Shown here: piece by piece, positions 51,461 to 61,059 of the stretch
How positions within the stretch are numbered: the first letter of the stretch is position 1
How the letters are laid out: the number at the start of each line of letters is the position of its first letter
Assembly: GCA_003249015.1 (NCBI GenBank)
Contig: QBLS01000020.1
Span: 1 to 64,000 of the forward strand
DNA length: 64,000 nucleotides
Reading direction: 5' to 3'
Origin: Pseudanabaena sp.
GTDB taxonomy: Bacteria; Cyanobacteriota; Cyanobacteriia; Pseudanabaenales; Pseudanabaenaceae
Notes under the pieces: model-generated
Database searches by the model: none
Told to the model about the DNA's origin: nothing
What the model saw: the letters and a program-made list of their open reading frames with translations, nothing else
Position numbers and translations under genes: made by a program

Positions 51461-53176
51461 ATGCGGTGTCTGCCTAATTTTTGCGGTGCGATCGCCACAA
51501 GTCTCGTCGTTTTCACCAGCACTCCCCCCATATGGGCGGAACTACCACCAGATCTAAAGATTAGCCAACAGGACACTACTAACCCATTGCCGCAGATGGC
51601 ATCCCTCATATATGTGTCGCCCCTAGGAAATAGTACTGGCGACGGTTCTCCGAATAATCCTTATCCATCGATCACCGCCGCGATCGCAAGCAAACCATTA
51701 GCAGGAACAGTCATCCAGCTAAATCAGGGGCTTTACAATGCCCAAAATGGTGAAGTTTTTCCGATCCAACTACCCGCAGGCGTGACCCTACGCGGCGAAC
51801 CATCGAATAGAGGTGGAAACATATTAATTAGTGGCAGTGGTAAGTTTACCAGCCCATCCTTTGCTAGCCAAAATATCACACTCCTTGCCAATGATGATGT
51901 CAGAATCGAAGGAGTTTCGGTGACTAATCCTGAAACGAGGGGAACGGCGCTATGGCTAGAATCTGGCAAGCGTGTAAGCATTGCCAACAATACTTTTATG
52001 AATAGTAATCGTGAGGGTATTTTTCTCACAGGCTCGGCAAACGCAGTAATTACCGACAATATTTTCAAAAAGAATGGTGCTAACGGATTGTCGGCTGTTG
52101 GTAGCAGTACAGGCGAAATTCGCAATAACACTTTTGAAAATACTGGCTTTGGGATCGCCATCGGTCAGCGATCGCAAGTATTGGTAAGCAATAACAACAT
52201 TCTCAATAATGTTGATGGCATTATTATTTCTAACCTCGCCGCACCAACCCTAAGAAATAATTTAATCTCTGATAACAAGCGCAATGGCATCGCGATTCTC
52301 AAGGATCGCAAAGGCTACCCCACCCCAGATCTAGGAACTTCGGCTAATCTCGGCAAAAATATCTTTCGCAATAATCTTGGTAAGGATTTAAATAACAATT
52401 CAGGAGTTACCCAAGTTGCCGTTGGCAATGAACTTAACCCGAAAAAGGTAGCGGGTAAGGTTGCCTTCGTCGGCGATGCACCAGCAACTCCTGCCCCTGA
52501 GGTTGCCGCCACCCCATTACCACCTGTGGCTAGGGTTGAGCCGCCCACTGCCTCAAGCGGAGAAAATCCTACGGTCGTCGAAATTACGCGATCGCCTCAA
52601 CCGATTTTCAATGCGCCCATTATCCCCCCAAGGGCTTTACCACCGTCCCAAAATAGTATTTTGATTGAGCCATTACCAGGAGTACCGCCAACTGTTGCCA
52701 ATGCTCCGTCAACAAAACCAACTCCCGTCGTTACTCCCCAAAAGCTTTCCCCCAAGAGCAGTCCATCGGCAAATCCTCAAGAGATTTTGATTGATCGCGA
52801 CCCTGTGCCAGTAATCCCACCTCAAACTTTCAAGAACCCAACTTCTCCGCGAACAACCACAGCAGTTTCCATCATTCCCGAATCGACAGTCGCCCCAATC
52901 CCTAATCAAGTTGCTTACAATCCCAGAATTGCGGCGCTAGTTCCACTACCAGCTAAGGAGTCTGTTCCCTATTTAGTCGTGATTCCATCCGATGATGAGA
53001 TAACCCTCAGCCGAGTTCGCAGTGCTGTGCCTAGTGCCAAGCTAATTTCTTCAAGATTTGGCAATATTATTAAGGTGCAAGGCTATCCCGATCGCGATCG
53101 CGCTGAAGTCTTGCGAATAATCATGAAATCAGAAATTGGACTAGATGCCCGTGTAGTTCATCAAAATAGTCTTTAG
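51461..53176 (+). CDS. exported parallel beta-helix protein (DUF1565) with C-terminal SPOR-like part
   Basis: About 571 residues from ATG 51461, which opens a signal peptide (LPNFCGAIATSLVVFTSTPPIWA); a TTG at 51401 would place 20 residues ahead of it. Domains: DUF1565/beta-helix (about 45-310, with IYVSPLGNSTGDGSP, ITAAIASKPLAGT and repeated SNNNILNN-type turns), a long Pro/Ala-rich linker (about 345-480), and a C-terminal SPOR-like segment (VPYLVVIPSDDE to VVHQNSL). The SPOR-like end may bind peptidoglycan. A surface or septal role is inferred only. Confidence 0.78.
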   Translation: MRCLPNFCGAIATSLVVFTSTPPIWAELPPDLKISQQDTTNPLPQMASLIYVSPLGNSTGDGSPNNPYPSITAAIASKPLAGTVIQLNQGLYNAQNGEVFPIQLPAGVTLRGEPSNRGGNILISGSGKFTSPSFASQNITLLANDDVRIEGVSVTNPETRGTALWLESGKRVSIANNTFMNSNREGIFLTGSANAVITDNIFKKNGANGLSAVGSSTGEIRNNTFENTGFGIAIGQRSQVLVSNNNILNNVDGIIISNLAAPTLRNNLISDNKRNGIAILKDRKGYPTPDLGTSANLGKNIFRNNLGKDLNNNSGVTQVAVGNELNPKKVAGKVAFVGDAPATPAPEVAATPLPPVARVEPPTASSGENPTVVEITRSPQPIFNAPIIPPRALPPSQNSILIEPLPGVPPTVANAPSTKPTPVVTPQKLSPKSSPSANPQEILIDRDPVPVIPPQTFKNPTSPRTTTAVSIIPESTVAPIPNQVAYNPRIAALVPLPAKESVPYLVVIPSDDEITLSRVRSAVPSAKLISSRFGNIIKVQGYPDRDRAEVLRIIMKSEIGLDARVVHQNSL

Positions 53177-53206
53177 AGACATACGGTTTATTTTACAGAG
53201 TAACCG

Positions 53207-53251
53207 AAAACCCAAGAAGCTAGTGGCAGTGCCACTAGCTTCTTGGGTTTT
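53207..53251. repeat. class A hairpin, perfect 21-bp arms
   Basis: AAAACCCAAGAAGCTAGTGG continues to C; the exact complement follows an AGT triloop. It separates the beta-helix gene from the ABC ATPase gene. Confidence 0.85.
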
Positions 53252-53306
53252 AAGAAATTGCAAAGCGATGGTATGTTTCTTTATAAAGAACTTGTCATAA
53301 ATAATC

Positions 53307-54074
53307 ATGCAAGAAACATTAGCCCCCGATTTAGCAAAGACTGAGCCGATGATTTTTGCGGAAAATGTGCACAAGTGGTACGGGAGTTTTCATGTTCTCA
53401 AGGGTGTCAGCCTAACCGTAAGCCGTGGTGAAGTAGTGGTCATCATGGGACCATCTGGCTCTGGCAAATCCACCTTTGCCCGTACTTTTAATGCCCTAGA
53501 AGCCTATCAAAAGGGTCGGATTTTTGTTGATGGATTTGAACTATCACCAGAAAATCACCGCAATATTGATGCCATTCGCCGAGAAGTGGGCATGGTATTT
53601 CAGCAATTTAATCTGTTTCCCCACCTCACGGTTCTTCAAAATATTACGCTTGCACCTTTGTGGGTGAGGAAGTGGTCACAAGCCAAAGCGTCGGAAGTCG
53701 CCATGCAGTTGCTTGATCGCGTGGGCATTTCCCAGCAAGCCCACAAGTATCCCTTACAGTTGTCAGGGGGACAGCAGCAACGGGTAGCGATCGCCAGAGC
53801 CTTGGCAATGCAGCCTAAAATCATGCTGTTTGACGAGCCAACATCAGCCCTTGATCCTGAGATGGTGCGGGAAGTTCTTGATGTCATGCGATCGCTTGCC
53901 GATTCTGGGATGACGATGGTGGTTGTCACCCATGAGGTTGGCTTTGCCCGTGAAGTTGCTGACCGCATTGTATTTATGGATGGCGGCGTAATTGTCGAAG
54001 AGGCGCAACCCCATGATTTTTTCCAAAATCCACAGGAGGAGCGAACCAAAAAATTTCTATCACAAATCCTATAA
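53307..54074 (+). CDS. polar amino acid ABC transporter ATP-binding protein (GlnQ type)
   Basis: A 255-residue ATPase with Walker [10 protein letters not shown] (48-56), signature LSGGQQQR (about 151-158), Walker B IMLFDEP and the H-loop VVVTHEVGF. Residues such as [13 protein letters not shown] are typical of the GlnQ/HisP class. No permease or binding protein gene is adjacent, so it probably serves components encoded elsewhere. The stop codon touches the left arm of a hairpin. Confidence 0.9.
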   Translation: MQETLAPDLAKTEPMIFAENVHKWYGSFHVLKGVSLTVSRGEVVVIMGPSGSGKSTFARTFNALEAYQKGRIFVDGFELSPENHRNIDAIRREVGMVFQQFNLFPHLTVLQNITLAPLWVRKWSQAKASEVAMQLLDRVGISQQAHKYPLQLSGGQQQRVAIARALAMQPKIMLFDEPTSALDPEMVREVLDVMRSLADSGMTMVVVTHEVGFAREVADRIVFMDGGVIVEEAQPHDFFQNPQEERTKKFLSQIL

Positions 54075-54116
54075 AAAGAAAGAGACGGTGCTTTGTACCG
54101 CCTCTTTCTTTTGGGT
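54074..54116. terminator. hairpin after the ABC ATPase gene
   Basis: AAAAGAAAGAG..CGGTGC pairs with GTACCGCCTCTTTCTTTT around TTT. The T-rich 3' arm makes it a plausible terminator. Confidence 0.65.
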
Positions 54117-54188
54117 GGTATTACATGACATAAGTATGGGTATGTTTAGGTTAAGATAAGGTTAAAGGAAGGGTTGAAAAAGAAGATT

Positions 54189-54410
54189 ATGCCAGATAAG
54201 AATTTTCTATATCCTCAGTCCCGCTATTACGGGGCTTTCACTCCAGAAAATCTCATGTTTAATGCTAACTTACAAGAGTTTTCGCATCGTGTCAGCATTA
54301 TTTGCAGTCTGGAAACAGGTGGCAAAATTTCGCCACAGGAAGCATATTTACAGATTGCTGAGCTATGGAAACACCTAGAAATTTCTAAACGGAATTTGAC
54401 TATTAAGTAA
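54189..54410 (+). CDS. DUF7219-type small protein
   Basis: A 73-residue protein from ATG 54189 (MPDKNFLYPQSRYYG); a TTG 15 bases earlier is less likely. The pattern FLYPQSRYYGAFTPENLMFNANLQEF split over residues 6-31, then CSLETGGKISPQEAY and LWKHLE, is one I associate with a conserved cyanobacterial family (DUF7219). No function is known to me. Confidence 0.75.
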   Translation: MPDKNFLYPQSRYYGAFTPENLMFNANLQEFSHRVSIICSLETGGKISPQEAYLQIAELWKHLEISKRNLTIK

Positions 54411-54452
54411 GCAACTTGCAAGCAGAGTTGCCTAGTCACAGACATACCAAAC

Positions 54453-54497
54453 CCAAAAGACTAGTGGCGGCGCTTCGCGCCGCCACTAGTCTTTTGG
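54453..54497. repeat. class A hairpin, perfect 21-bp arms
   Basis: CCAAAAGACTAGTGGCGGCG continues to C; the exact complement follows a TTC triloop. It lies just upstream of the SRP RNA gene. Confidence 0.85.
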
Positions 54498-54549
54498 ATT
54501 GAGATTATGTGTGGATTTGCCAACAATTACATAACTAATTAATCCAACC

Positions 54550-54645
54550 TTACCCCTTAGTGCTAATCTTATTAATGGCTCGGATCTATGCGATCGCAAC
54601 GCCCGAATCGTGTCAGGGTCGGAAGACAGCAGCACTAAGGGATGC
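54550..54645 (+). ncRNA. ffs: bacterial SRP (4.5S) RNA
   Basis: The conserved apical loop region GTGTCAGGGTCGGAAGACAG then CAGCAC is present (54610-54634), matching the GUCAGG..GGAA..AGCAGC core bound by Ffh. The ends pair as CCCTTAGTGCT (54554-54564) with AGCACTAAGGG (54631-54641), giving a short hairpin RNA of about 95 bases. A weak hairpin with TTTTTTA at 54657-54681 may be its terminator. argG starts 57 bases further. Confidence 0.9.
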
Positions 54646-54701
54646 TTGAGATAGGCGTAGTACCCGGGCTACTTTTTTAGGTTTAGGAAAGGGAGAGATT
54701 C

Positions 54702-55901
54702 ATGGGTCGGGCGAAAAAAGTCGTACTTGCATATTCTGGCGGCGTTGATACATCTGTTTGCATTCCTTATCTCAAGCAAGAATGGGGTGTTGAAGAAGTC
54801 ATTACCCTTGCAGCAGACCTAGGACAAGGCGATGAGTTAGATCCAATTAAGCAGAAAGCTCTAGATTCAGGAGCTTCGATATCCTTAGTTAGAGACGTAA
54901 CCAAAGAATTTGTCACTGATTATGCTTTCCCCTCGATCAAGGCTAACGCACTCTACGAAAATCGTTATCCTCTAACTACGGCTCTAGCCCGTCCTTTAAT
55001 TGCCAAGATCCTAGTAGAAGCTGCCGAAGAATATGGCGCTGATGCTGTAGCCCATGGATGTACTGGCAAAGGCAATGACCAAGTAAGATTTGACGTTTCA
55101 ATCGCCGCTCTCAATCCAAACATTAAAGTGTTAGCTCCTGCTCGCGAATGGGGCATGAGCCGCGAAGAAACGATCGCCTATGGCGAACAATTTGGCATTC
55201 CTTCACCCGTGAAAAAGTCTTCACCCTTCAGTATTGACCGTAACTTGCTCGGTCGCAGCATTGAAGCAGGTCCTCTCGAAAATGCATGGAATGAGCCACC
55301 TGAAGAAATCTATGCGATGACCAAAGCGATCGCTGATACTCCTGATCAGCCAACCTACACAGAAATCGGTTTTGAGAAAGGTATTCCTGTGTCGATCGAT
55401 GGCAAAGCTCTTGAGCCTGTGGAGTTAATTACCGCTCTCAATGCGATCGCGGGCGACAACGGTGTAGGACGGATCGACATGGTAGAGAATCGCCTAGTCG
55501 GGATCAAGTCTCGCGAAATCTATGAAGCTCCTGCCATGTCGGTACTGATTCACGCTCACCGCGACCTAGAGACTCTTGCATTACCTTCTGACCTTGCCCA
55601 ATACAAGCGCGGCATCGAAGAAACCTACAGCAAGATGATCTATAACGGACTATGGTACAGCCCACTCAAGGAGGCTCTTGATGCCTTTATCGACAGTAGC
55701 CAAGAATGCGTCACAGGAATTGTCCGCGTCAAGTTCCACAAGGGCAATGCCATCATTGTCGGTCGTCAGTCTGTTAACTCTCTGTACGATGAGGACTTAG
55801 CAACTTACACCAGCGCCGACCAGTTTGACCATAAGGCGGCTGAAGGTTTCATTTATGTTTGGGGTATGCCTATCCGTGTGTGGGCACAAAAGCACAGATA
55901 A
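54702..55901 (+). CDS. argG: argininosuccinate synthase
   Basis: ArgG joins citrulline and aspartate in arginine synthesis. The 399 residues start [19 protein letters not shown], with the ATP PP-loop [25 protein letters not shown] and PREW-like [14 protein letters not shown] are the expected family motifs. A GGGAGAG ribosome-binding site lies nine bases upstream. The SRP RNA gene precedes it. Confidence 0.97.
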   Translation: MGRAKKVVLAYSGGVDTSVCIPYLKQEWGVEEVITLAADLGQGDELDPIKQKALDSGASISLVRDVTKEFVTDYAFPSIKANALYENRYPLTTALARPLIAKILVEAAEEYGADAVAHGCTGKGNDQVRFDVSIAALNPNIKVLAPAREWGMSREETIAYGEQFGIPSPVKKSSPFSIDRNLLGRSIEAGPLENAWNEPPEEIYAMTKAIADTPDQPTYTEIGFEKGIPVSIDGKALEPVELITALNAIAGDNGVGRIDMVENRLVGIKSREIYEAPAMSVLIHAHRDLETLALPSDLAQYKRGIEETYSKMIYNGLWYSPLKEALDAFIDSSQECVTGIVRVKFHKGNAIIVGRQSVNSLYDEDLATYTSADQFDHKAAEGFIYVWGMPIRVWAQKHR

Positions 55902-55921
55902 GCTCGCTCCTAGATAGTCAT

Positions 55922-55997
55922 TACAGCACTTTGCGCTCAAATTCAAATCAACAGAAAGCTTAAAAGCGTTGCTCTGCAATGCTTTTAAGCTTTCTGT
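55922..55997 (+). repeat. leader plus locus-specific hairpin (instance 8)
   Basis: The leader TACAGCACTTTGCGCTCAAA (55922-55941) is followed by a hairpin at 55951-55997. It has 17 perfect outer pairs (ACAGAAAGCTTAAAAGC), one G-T pair and TTGC/GCAA, with a TCT loop. Confidence 0.8.
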
Positions 55998-56034
55998 TTT
56001 GTGATAAGTACTACGATAGGCGTAGCACTCATTT

Positions 56035-56066
56035 AAAAAAGGATGTCCTGATGGACATCCTTTTTT
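56035..56066. terminator. intrinsic terminator
   Basis: AAAAAAGGATGTCC and its complement GGACATCCTTTTTT surround TGAT, with the T-run forming the 3' arm. It is a classical terminator for argG or the minus strand. Confidence 0.85.
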
Positions 56067-56111
56067 AGAGCCTTTTGCAATGTAAAATGACTTAAACTAG
56101 CAGTCCTTCCT

Positions 56112-56543
56112 ATGACAAAAGTACCTCTACCTGATGAACGCATTCTCTTTCAGGGTAATCCTGCGGTAATTGGAAGCGTCACAAGATTGTTGATTTCGAT
56201 TTTTACGTTAGGGATCGGCGCAGTCTGGTATTGGTTGCGTTCCATTAACACGCAATACCTAATCACCTCACAGCGGATAGTGGTGGAGAGAGGGATTTTT
56301 TCTAGAGAGATTGAAACTATTGAAATTTACCAAGTTGATGATATTCAACTAGAAAAGCCCCTTAATCAGCGCATTATGGGCACAGGGAACATTCGCTTAC
56401 TAACCCGTGATATCACAGCGCCAAAGCTAATATTAAATCGTTTGCCGATTGACGTAAGAGAGCTTTACGAACAGATGCGTCCTTGCATTCAGCAGGCAAG
56501 AGCTAAGTTTTACGTGCGGGACGACGATAGGTACAGAGACTAA
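56112..56543 (+). CDS. bacterial PH-domain membrane protein
   Basis: A 143-residue protein: an N-terminal hydrophobic stretch (VIGSVTRLLISIFTLGIGAVWYWL, split near residues 18-40) and a bacterial PH-like domain (YLITSQRIVVERGIF, YQVDDIQLEKPL and GNIRLLTRD). Such proteins resemble one half of YdbS/YdbT. The role is not known; membrane attachment is expected. Confidence 0.85.
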   Translation: MTKVPLPDERILFQGNPAVIGSVTRLLISIFTLGIGAVWYWLRSINTQYLITSQRIVVERGIFSREIETIEIYQVDDIQLEKPLNQRIMGTGNIRLLTRDITAPKLILNRLPIDVRELYEQMRPCIQQARAKFYVRDDDRYRD

Positions 56544-56560
56544 GAATAAAGTAAAGCATC

Positions 56561-56619
56561 GCAAAACCGAAAAGAGTAGTGGCGGCGCGAAGTGCTGCCA
56601 CTACTCTTTTCAGTTTTGC
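56561..56619. repeat. class A hairpin
   Basis: GCAAAACCGAAAAGAGTAGT continues to GGCGGC; the complement follows loop GCGAAGT, with two mismatches. The loop is the same as at 5820 and 5906. Confidence 0.8.
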
Positions 56620-56683
56620 CTCAATTTTTTGCTTGAACAGGCTAAACTAGGTGCAGTCTTAACTAGTGTCAAGTTTAGAAATA

Positions 56684-57325
56684 ATGACTTCATCATCGAT
56701 TTCAGTTCGTGAGTTGCCCCTATTCCCTTTACCTGAACTGGTACTCTTTCCAGGGCAATCCCTCCCGCTTCACATTTTTGAGTATCGATATCGCATGATG
56801 ATCAATACGGTACTAGAGAGCGATCGCCTCTTTGGAGTATTGATGTGGGATTCAGAAACAGGCAAGCCTGCAAACATCGGTTGTGTTGCCCAAATTGTTC
56901 AGTATCATCGTTTGCCAGATGATCGCTTTAAGGTTTTGACAATGGGGCAGCAGCGCTTTCGAGTTTTGGAATATGTTCGTGAAACTCCCTATCGAGTGGG
57001 CTTGGTGGAATGGATTGAAGATGAGCCAAGCAATGATGCGCCATTTTTGTTGGCTACAGAAGTCCGCGAACTACTCAATGATGTGATTCGTTTATCGCAG
57101 AAGCTAACCGACCAAGAAATTGAGCTTCCCAAAATTCCCCGTGGACCGATTGAGTTATCCTATTGGGTTGCTAGTAACTTTCAGGGCGCAAGTTTAGAAC
57201 AGCAATCTCTTTTGGAAACTTGTGACACAGCAGCACGTTTGCGGAGGGAAGCGGAAATACTATCTTCAACTAGAAGCCAGTTGGCAGCTCGGACTGTTTT
57301 GAAAGACACTTTTAAAGAAGTCTAA
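56684..57325 (+). CDS. Lon substrate-binding (LON N-domain) protein
   Basis: A 213-residue stand-alone LON domain without the ATPase or protease parts. ATG 56684 (MTSSSISVRELPLFP) fits the family opening ELPLFPLPELVLFPGQSLPLHIFE; a GTG at 56666 would add six. RFRVLEYVRETPYRVG and a helical C-terminal part follow. Such proteins exist throughout cyanobacteria with unclear function, perhaps substrate delivery. Confidence 0.88.
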   Translation: MTSSSISVRELPLFPLPELVLFPGQSLPLHIFEYRYRMMINTVLESDRLFGVLMWDSETGKPANIGCVAQIVQYHRLPDDRFKVLTMGQQRFRVLEYVRETPYRVGLVEWIEDEPSNDAPFLLATEVRELLNDVIRLSQKLTDQEIELPKIPRGPIELSYWVASNFQGASLEQQSLLETCDTAARLRREAEILSSTRSQLAARTVLKDTFKEV

Positions 57326-57377
57326 AATTTTAAGTTTTATAATTTTTAAATTTAAATTACAATCTCTACAGCAAAGG

Positions 57378-57444
57378 TACAGCGCTTTGGGCTTAGTTAA
57401 AATCTAGATAGACTTGGAGAAGCGGCGCTTCCCCAAGTCTATCT
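57378..57444 (+). repeat. leader plus hairpin (instance 9)
   Basis: TACAGCGCTTTGGGCTTA (57378-57395) is followed by a hairpin at 57406-57444 (AGATAGACTTGG and complement outside, partial GAAGC pairing inside). Confidence 0.7.
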
Positions 57445-57533
57445 GTACTAATCCAAGCTTCAATAAACTGTAGTCACACTTTTGTGAACTGGTACAGCTC
57501 CTGCTTTGCTACACATCAAAAGGTACGGCAAAA

Positions 57534-59834
57534 GTGCTTGTTCTCTCGCAACAACGAATAAAATCCTTCTTACGAATCGTAGGGATTGTAATACTTGCCT
57601 CGGTTTACTATGGTACAGCAGAGCTTTCACGCCATGTAGCCGCAACACCACAGTCGGTTACTCCAGTTTGGCCGCCCGACGGCTTTGCCTCGGCAGCAAT
57701 TCTGATTTTTGGTTCTCAGATGTTAGCAGGAGTCTTAATTGGCTCATTCTTAGCAAATATCTGGGCTTTTTTTAATCCCGAGAATATATATACAGCGCTC
57801 ACTTCTTGTGCGGAGGTGTTAGGAATTGCGATCGGCACAACTATGGGGGCTTGGGTCGGGAGCTATCTGCTCAAACGTACTATCAAGGGCAGAAATCCGC
57901 TATCAAAACTAAGTCATGTTTATCGATTTCTCGGATTGACAGGTGTATTAGCACCGATGATTAACGCAACAATTGGCGTTTTTTGTTTGTGTTTAGGGGG
58001 AAGTGTAATATGGTCAAAGTTTCCGTCAGTGTGGCTAACTTGGTGGATTTCTAACGTAGCGGGAATATGTATATTTACGCCCATGCTGCTCAGTTGGCAT
58101 GATTTTTATATTCAGAATTTTCACAATAAAAAGTCTTTATCTAGCCAAGAATGGCAAGATCTCCAAGTTATTATTCGGCAAAAATTTCCAGAGGCGATTA
58201 CCTTATTATTAATTGTAATTAGCATCAGTATTCTTGCTTTTTACCAGAGCCTAAATTTAGAATATATCTTATTACCTTGCTTACTTTGGTCAGTAGTCAG
58301 ATTTGGGAAAGTATGGGCTACAACCTTAATAGTTGTCATCACTTCTATTGCTGTTTCAGGAACCGTTAAGGGTATAGGAATTTTTACAGTTGTTAATCCT
58401 AGTTACTCTCTAGCTTCATTGCAGATATTTATTATCGTAATTGTAGTTACTACTCTAAGTTTAAATGCAGTTTTATCTGAGAAGCAACAGGCGATCGCCA
58501 ATTTATTACATTCGCGATCGCGCTTGGTGGAAAAGTCAATTCAGCTTGAAAATAGTAAATCGGATCTAGATAAAACCACCTTAATTTTAGAACAGCAAAA
58601 TATTGCTCTTACTGAAGCAAAAAAAGTAGCTGAAGCGGCTAACCGTACTAAAAGTGAGTTTCTATCAAACATGAGTCATGAATTGCGAACACCACTAAAT
58701 GCAATTTTAGGGATAGTGCAGCTTTTGCAAGATTCTACAAATATGGATATTCAAGAGAAAAGAGATATCCAAACTATTCATGATTCAGGTAATCATTTAC
58801 TAAACTTAATTGAAGATATTTTAGATATTTCTAAAATAGAAGCTGGAAAAATGGAGCTTTATATTAAGGAAGTAACTTTAGCTTCATTTCTTAGAAATTT
58901 AATAGAAATAATTCAGATACAAGCTAATCAAAAAAATATTGATTTTATTTACTATTTCTCACCCAATTTGCCACCCTTAATCCGTACTGATGGGAAGAGA
59001 TTAAGACAAATATTATTAAACCTGTTGAGTAATGCCGTTAAGTTTACGAACAAAGGTCATGTGACCTTTCGAGTTTTATCGCATCAATCAGCGATCGCTG
59101 AGACCGTTTCAGACAAGTCTACGGTTAACCTTGATTTTGAAATAGAAGATTCGGGCATAGGTATCGCAACCGAGCAGTTAGAAGCAATTTTTCTACCCTT
59201 TGAACGAGTTGGGGAAAGTAAGTTTCAGGTGCAAGGCACGGGATTGGGTTTAGCCATTAGCCAAAGGCTTGCCAAGATGATGGGTAGTGAGATTACAGTA
59301 ACTAGCGAAAAAGGCGTAGGTACTACTTTTCGGCTTTCTCTAATGCTAGAAGCATCTAGATTATCAGGAACTCATCCCTTCAACGCCTATAAAAGTTCTC
59401 CGTCAGTTGATCTACCTGTTTTTGACGAAAATCTGGCACAAAAACTGCCCTTAAAAATCCTACTAGCCGAAGATAATATCGTTAATCAAAAAGTAGCCTG
59501 TAAAATATTGCGCCGATTGGGTTATACGGCTGATATTGCCGAAAATGGCTTAAAGGTTTTGGAAGCTCTGGATAGGCAGTTCTATGATGTGGTTTTAATG
59601 GATGTGCAAATGCCTGTCATGGATGGGCTAGAGGCGACTCGCTATATTGTCACTCAACTGGAGCCACAAAAGCGTCCTTACATTATTGCGATGACTGCCA
59701 ATGTGATGGAGAGCGATCGCTTAGCTTGTTTGGCAAGTGGGATGAATGATTATCTGAGTAAACCCGTTAAGGTAGATCTGTTAATAAATGCTCTATGGCG
59801 ATCTCAACATACAGTAGCCCCAGAAAATTTTTAA
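57534..59834 (+). CDS. MASE1 hybrid histidine kinase
   Basis: A 766-residue membrane sensor. An N-terminal MASE1 domain with eight or so helices (about 10-310; SVTPVWPPDGFASAA is typical) is followed by a coiled coil (about 315-365), a kinase with His382 in SNMSHELRTPLNA, N-box LNLLSNAVKFT, and G1/G2 DSGIGI and GTGLGLAIS. A C-terminal receiver has ILLAEDN and the phosphoacceptor Asp in VVLMDVQMP near 690. The signal is unknown and no output regulator is adjacent. The start is GTG. Confidence 0.92.
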   Translation: MLVLSQQRIKSFLRIVGIVILASVYYGTAELSRHVAATPQSVTPVWPPDGFASAAILIFGSQMLAGVLIGSFLANIWAFFNPENIYTALTSCAEVLGIAIGTTMGAWVGSYLLKRTIKGRNPLSKLSHVYRFLGLTGVLAPMINATIGVFCLCLGGSVIWSKFPSVWLTWWISNVAGICIFTPMLLSWHDFYIQNFHNKKSLSSQEWQDLQVIIRQKFPEAITLLLIVISISILAFYQSLNLEYILLPCLLWSVVRFGKVWATTLIVVITSIAVSGTVKGIGIFTVVNPSYSLASLQIFIIVIVVTTLSLNAVLSEKQQAIANLLHSRSRLVEKSIQLENSKSDLDKTTLILEQQNIALTEAKKVAEAANRTKSEFLSNMSHELRTPLNAILGIVQLLQDSTNMDIQEKRDIQTIHDSGNHLLNLIEDILDISKIEAGKMELYIKEVTLASFLRNLIEIIQIQANQKNIDFIYYFSPNLPPLIRTDGKRLRQILLNLLSNAVKFTNKGHVTFRVLSHQSAIAETVSDKSTVNLDFEIEDSGIGIATEQLEAIFLPFERVGESKFQVQGTGLGLAISQRLAKMMGSEITVTSEKGVGTTFRLSLMLEASRLSGTHPFNAYKSSPSVDLPVFDENLAQKLPLKILLAEDNIVNQKVACKILRRLGYTADIAENGLKVLEALDRQFYDVVLMDVQMPVMDGLEATRYIVTQLEPQKRPYIIAMTANVMESDRLACLASGMNDYLSKPVKVDLLINALWRSQHTVAPENF

Positions 59835-59933
59835 AAGGCTAGCTATGCCAGCCTTGCTACAGCCATTTGCGCCGCCACTCCTTTCTTGGGTTAATCTAAG
59901 GGGCGATAGCCACAACACATAGGAGAAATCAGC

Positions 59934-61019
59934 ATGAAAATCGGTGTGCCCAAGGAAATCAAAGATCGTGAGTTTCGGGTGGGGTTAACCCCTGCGGCAG
60001 TGCTAGCCCTCACCTCGCGAACGCATCAAGTCTTTATCGAGACTAACGCAGGCGTTGGCTCAGGCTTTAGCAATCAGGAATATATCCAAGCGGGGGCACA
60101 GATAGTCGAAACGGCGAAGGAAGTTTACGCTCAAGAAATGGTAGTCAAGGTGAAGGAACCTTTGCCCGATGAGTATGACCTATTACATCCAGAATTAATT
60201 CTTTTTACTTACTTGCATCTCGCCGCCGATCGCCAACTAACTGAAGCATTAATCAAATCTAAGTCAACCTGTATCGCCTATGAAACAGTGCAATTAGATA
60301 ATGGACAGCTACCTTTACTTGTGCCGATGAGTATCATTGCAGGGCGCTTGTCAGTTCAGTTTGGAGCGCACTATCTCACTAAGCAACAGGGTGGTAGTGG
60401 CGTATTGTTGGGAGGCGTGCCTGGGGTAAAATCTGGTCATGTGGTCGTGCTTGGTGGTGGCGTAGTTGGCACTGAGGCAGCAAGAATGGCGATCGGCTTG
60501 GGGGCAAGAGTGACCATCTTGGATGTTAACCTCAATCGACTTGGTGAACTGGAATCTCTATTTGGGGCGCGAGTGCAATTGCTATACAGCAATCCCAGCA
60601 ACATCACCGAATCAGTTATTTCCGCAGATCTAGTAATTGGTGCGGTGCTGATTACAGGTAAACGTGCACCAACATTGGTAAAGAGAGCTGTTGTGCAGCA
60701 AATGCGATCGCATTCGGTAATTGTTGATGTGGCGGTCGATCAGGGTGGTTGCATTGAGACAGTTCACACTACTTCCCACACCAGTCCTGTTTATGAAGAA
60801 GAAGGAGTCTTACATTATGGTGTGCCAAATATGCCTGGGGCTGTACCTTGGACAGCAACACAGGCTTTGGTCAATGCCACTTTTCCTTATGTCTGTGCTT
60901 TGGCTGATTTTGGGCTGGAAGCGATCCAACGCGATCGCGCCTTAGCTAAGGGTGTGAATATTCAAAATGGGCAGATTGTATATGACGCTGTGGCAGAAGC
61001 TTTTCCTGATTTACGTTAA
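59934..61019 (+). CDS. ald: alanine dehydrogenase
   Basis: This enzyme converts alanine to pyruvate and ammonia with NAD. The 361 residues start MKIGVPKEIKDREFRVGLTP, the standard opening. The NAD-binding region has HVVVLGGGVVGTEAARMA, and the substrate region has FTYLHLAADR with its histidine. AGGAG lies ten bases upstream. The final codons (PDLR, stop) fall in the left arm of a hairpin shared with the convergent gene. Confidence 0.95.
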   Translation: MKIGVPKEIKDREFRVGLTPAAVLALTSRTHQVFIETNAGVGSGFSNQEYIQAGAQIVETAKEVYAQEMVVKVKEPLPDEYDLLHPELILFTYLHLAADRQLTEALIKSKSTCIAYETVQLDNGQLPLLVPMSIIAGRLSVQFGAHYLTKQQGGSGVLLGGVPGVKSGHVVVLGGGVVGTEAARMAIGLGARVTILDVNLNRLGELESLFGARVQLLYSNPSNITESVISADLVIGAVLITGKRAPTLVKRAVVQQMRSHSVIVDVAVDQGGCIETVHTTSHTSPVYEEEGVLHYGVPNMPGAVPWTATQALVNATFPYVCALADFGLEAIQRDRALAKGVNIQNGQIVYDAVAEAFPDLR

Positions 61020-61059
61020 AAAGTATTGGTGCTTCGCGCCGATACTTTTTAACGTAAAT
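61009..61059. terminator. hairpin shared by two convergent genes
   Basis: Perfect 18-bp arms (ATTTACGTTAAAAAGTAT and complement, 61009-61026 and 61042-61059) enclose GGTGC-TTC-GCGCC. The left arm contains the ald stop; the right arm contains the stop of the TrpD-like gene. Both encoded proteins end in Asp-Leu-Arg. It can act in either direction. Confidence 0.85.
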
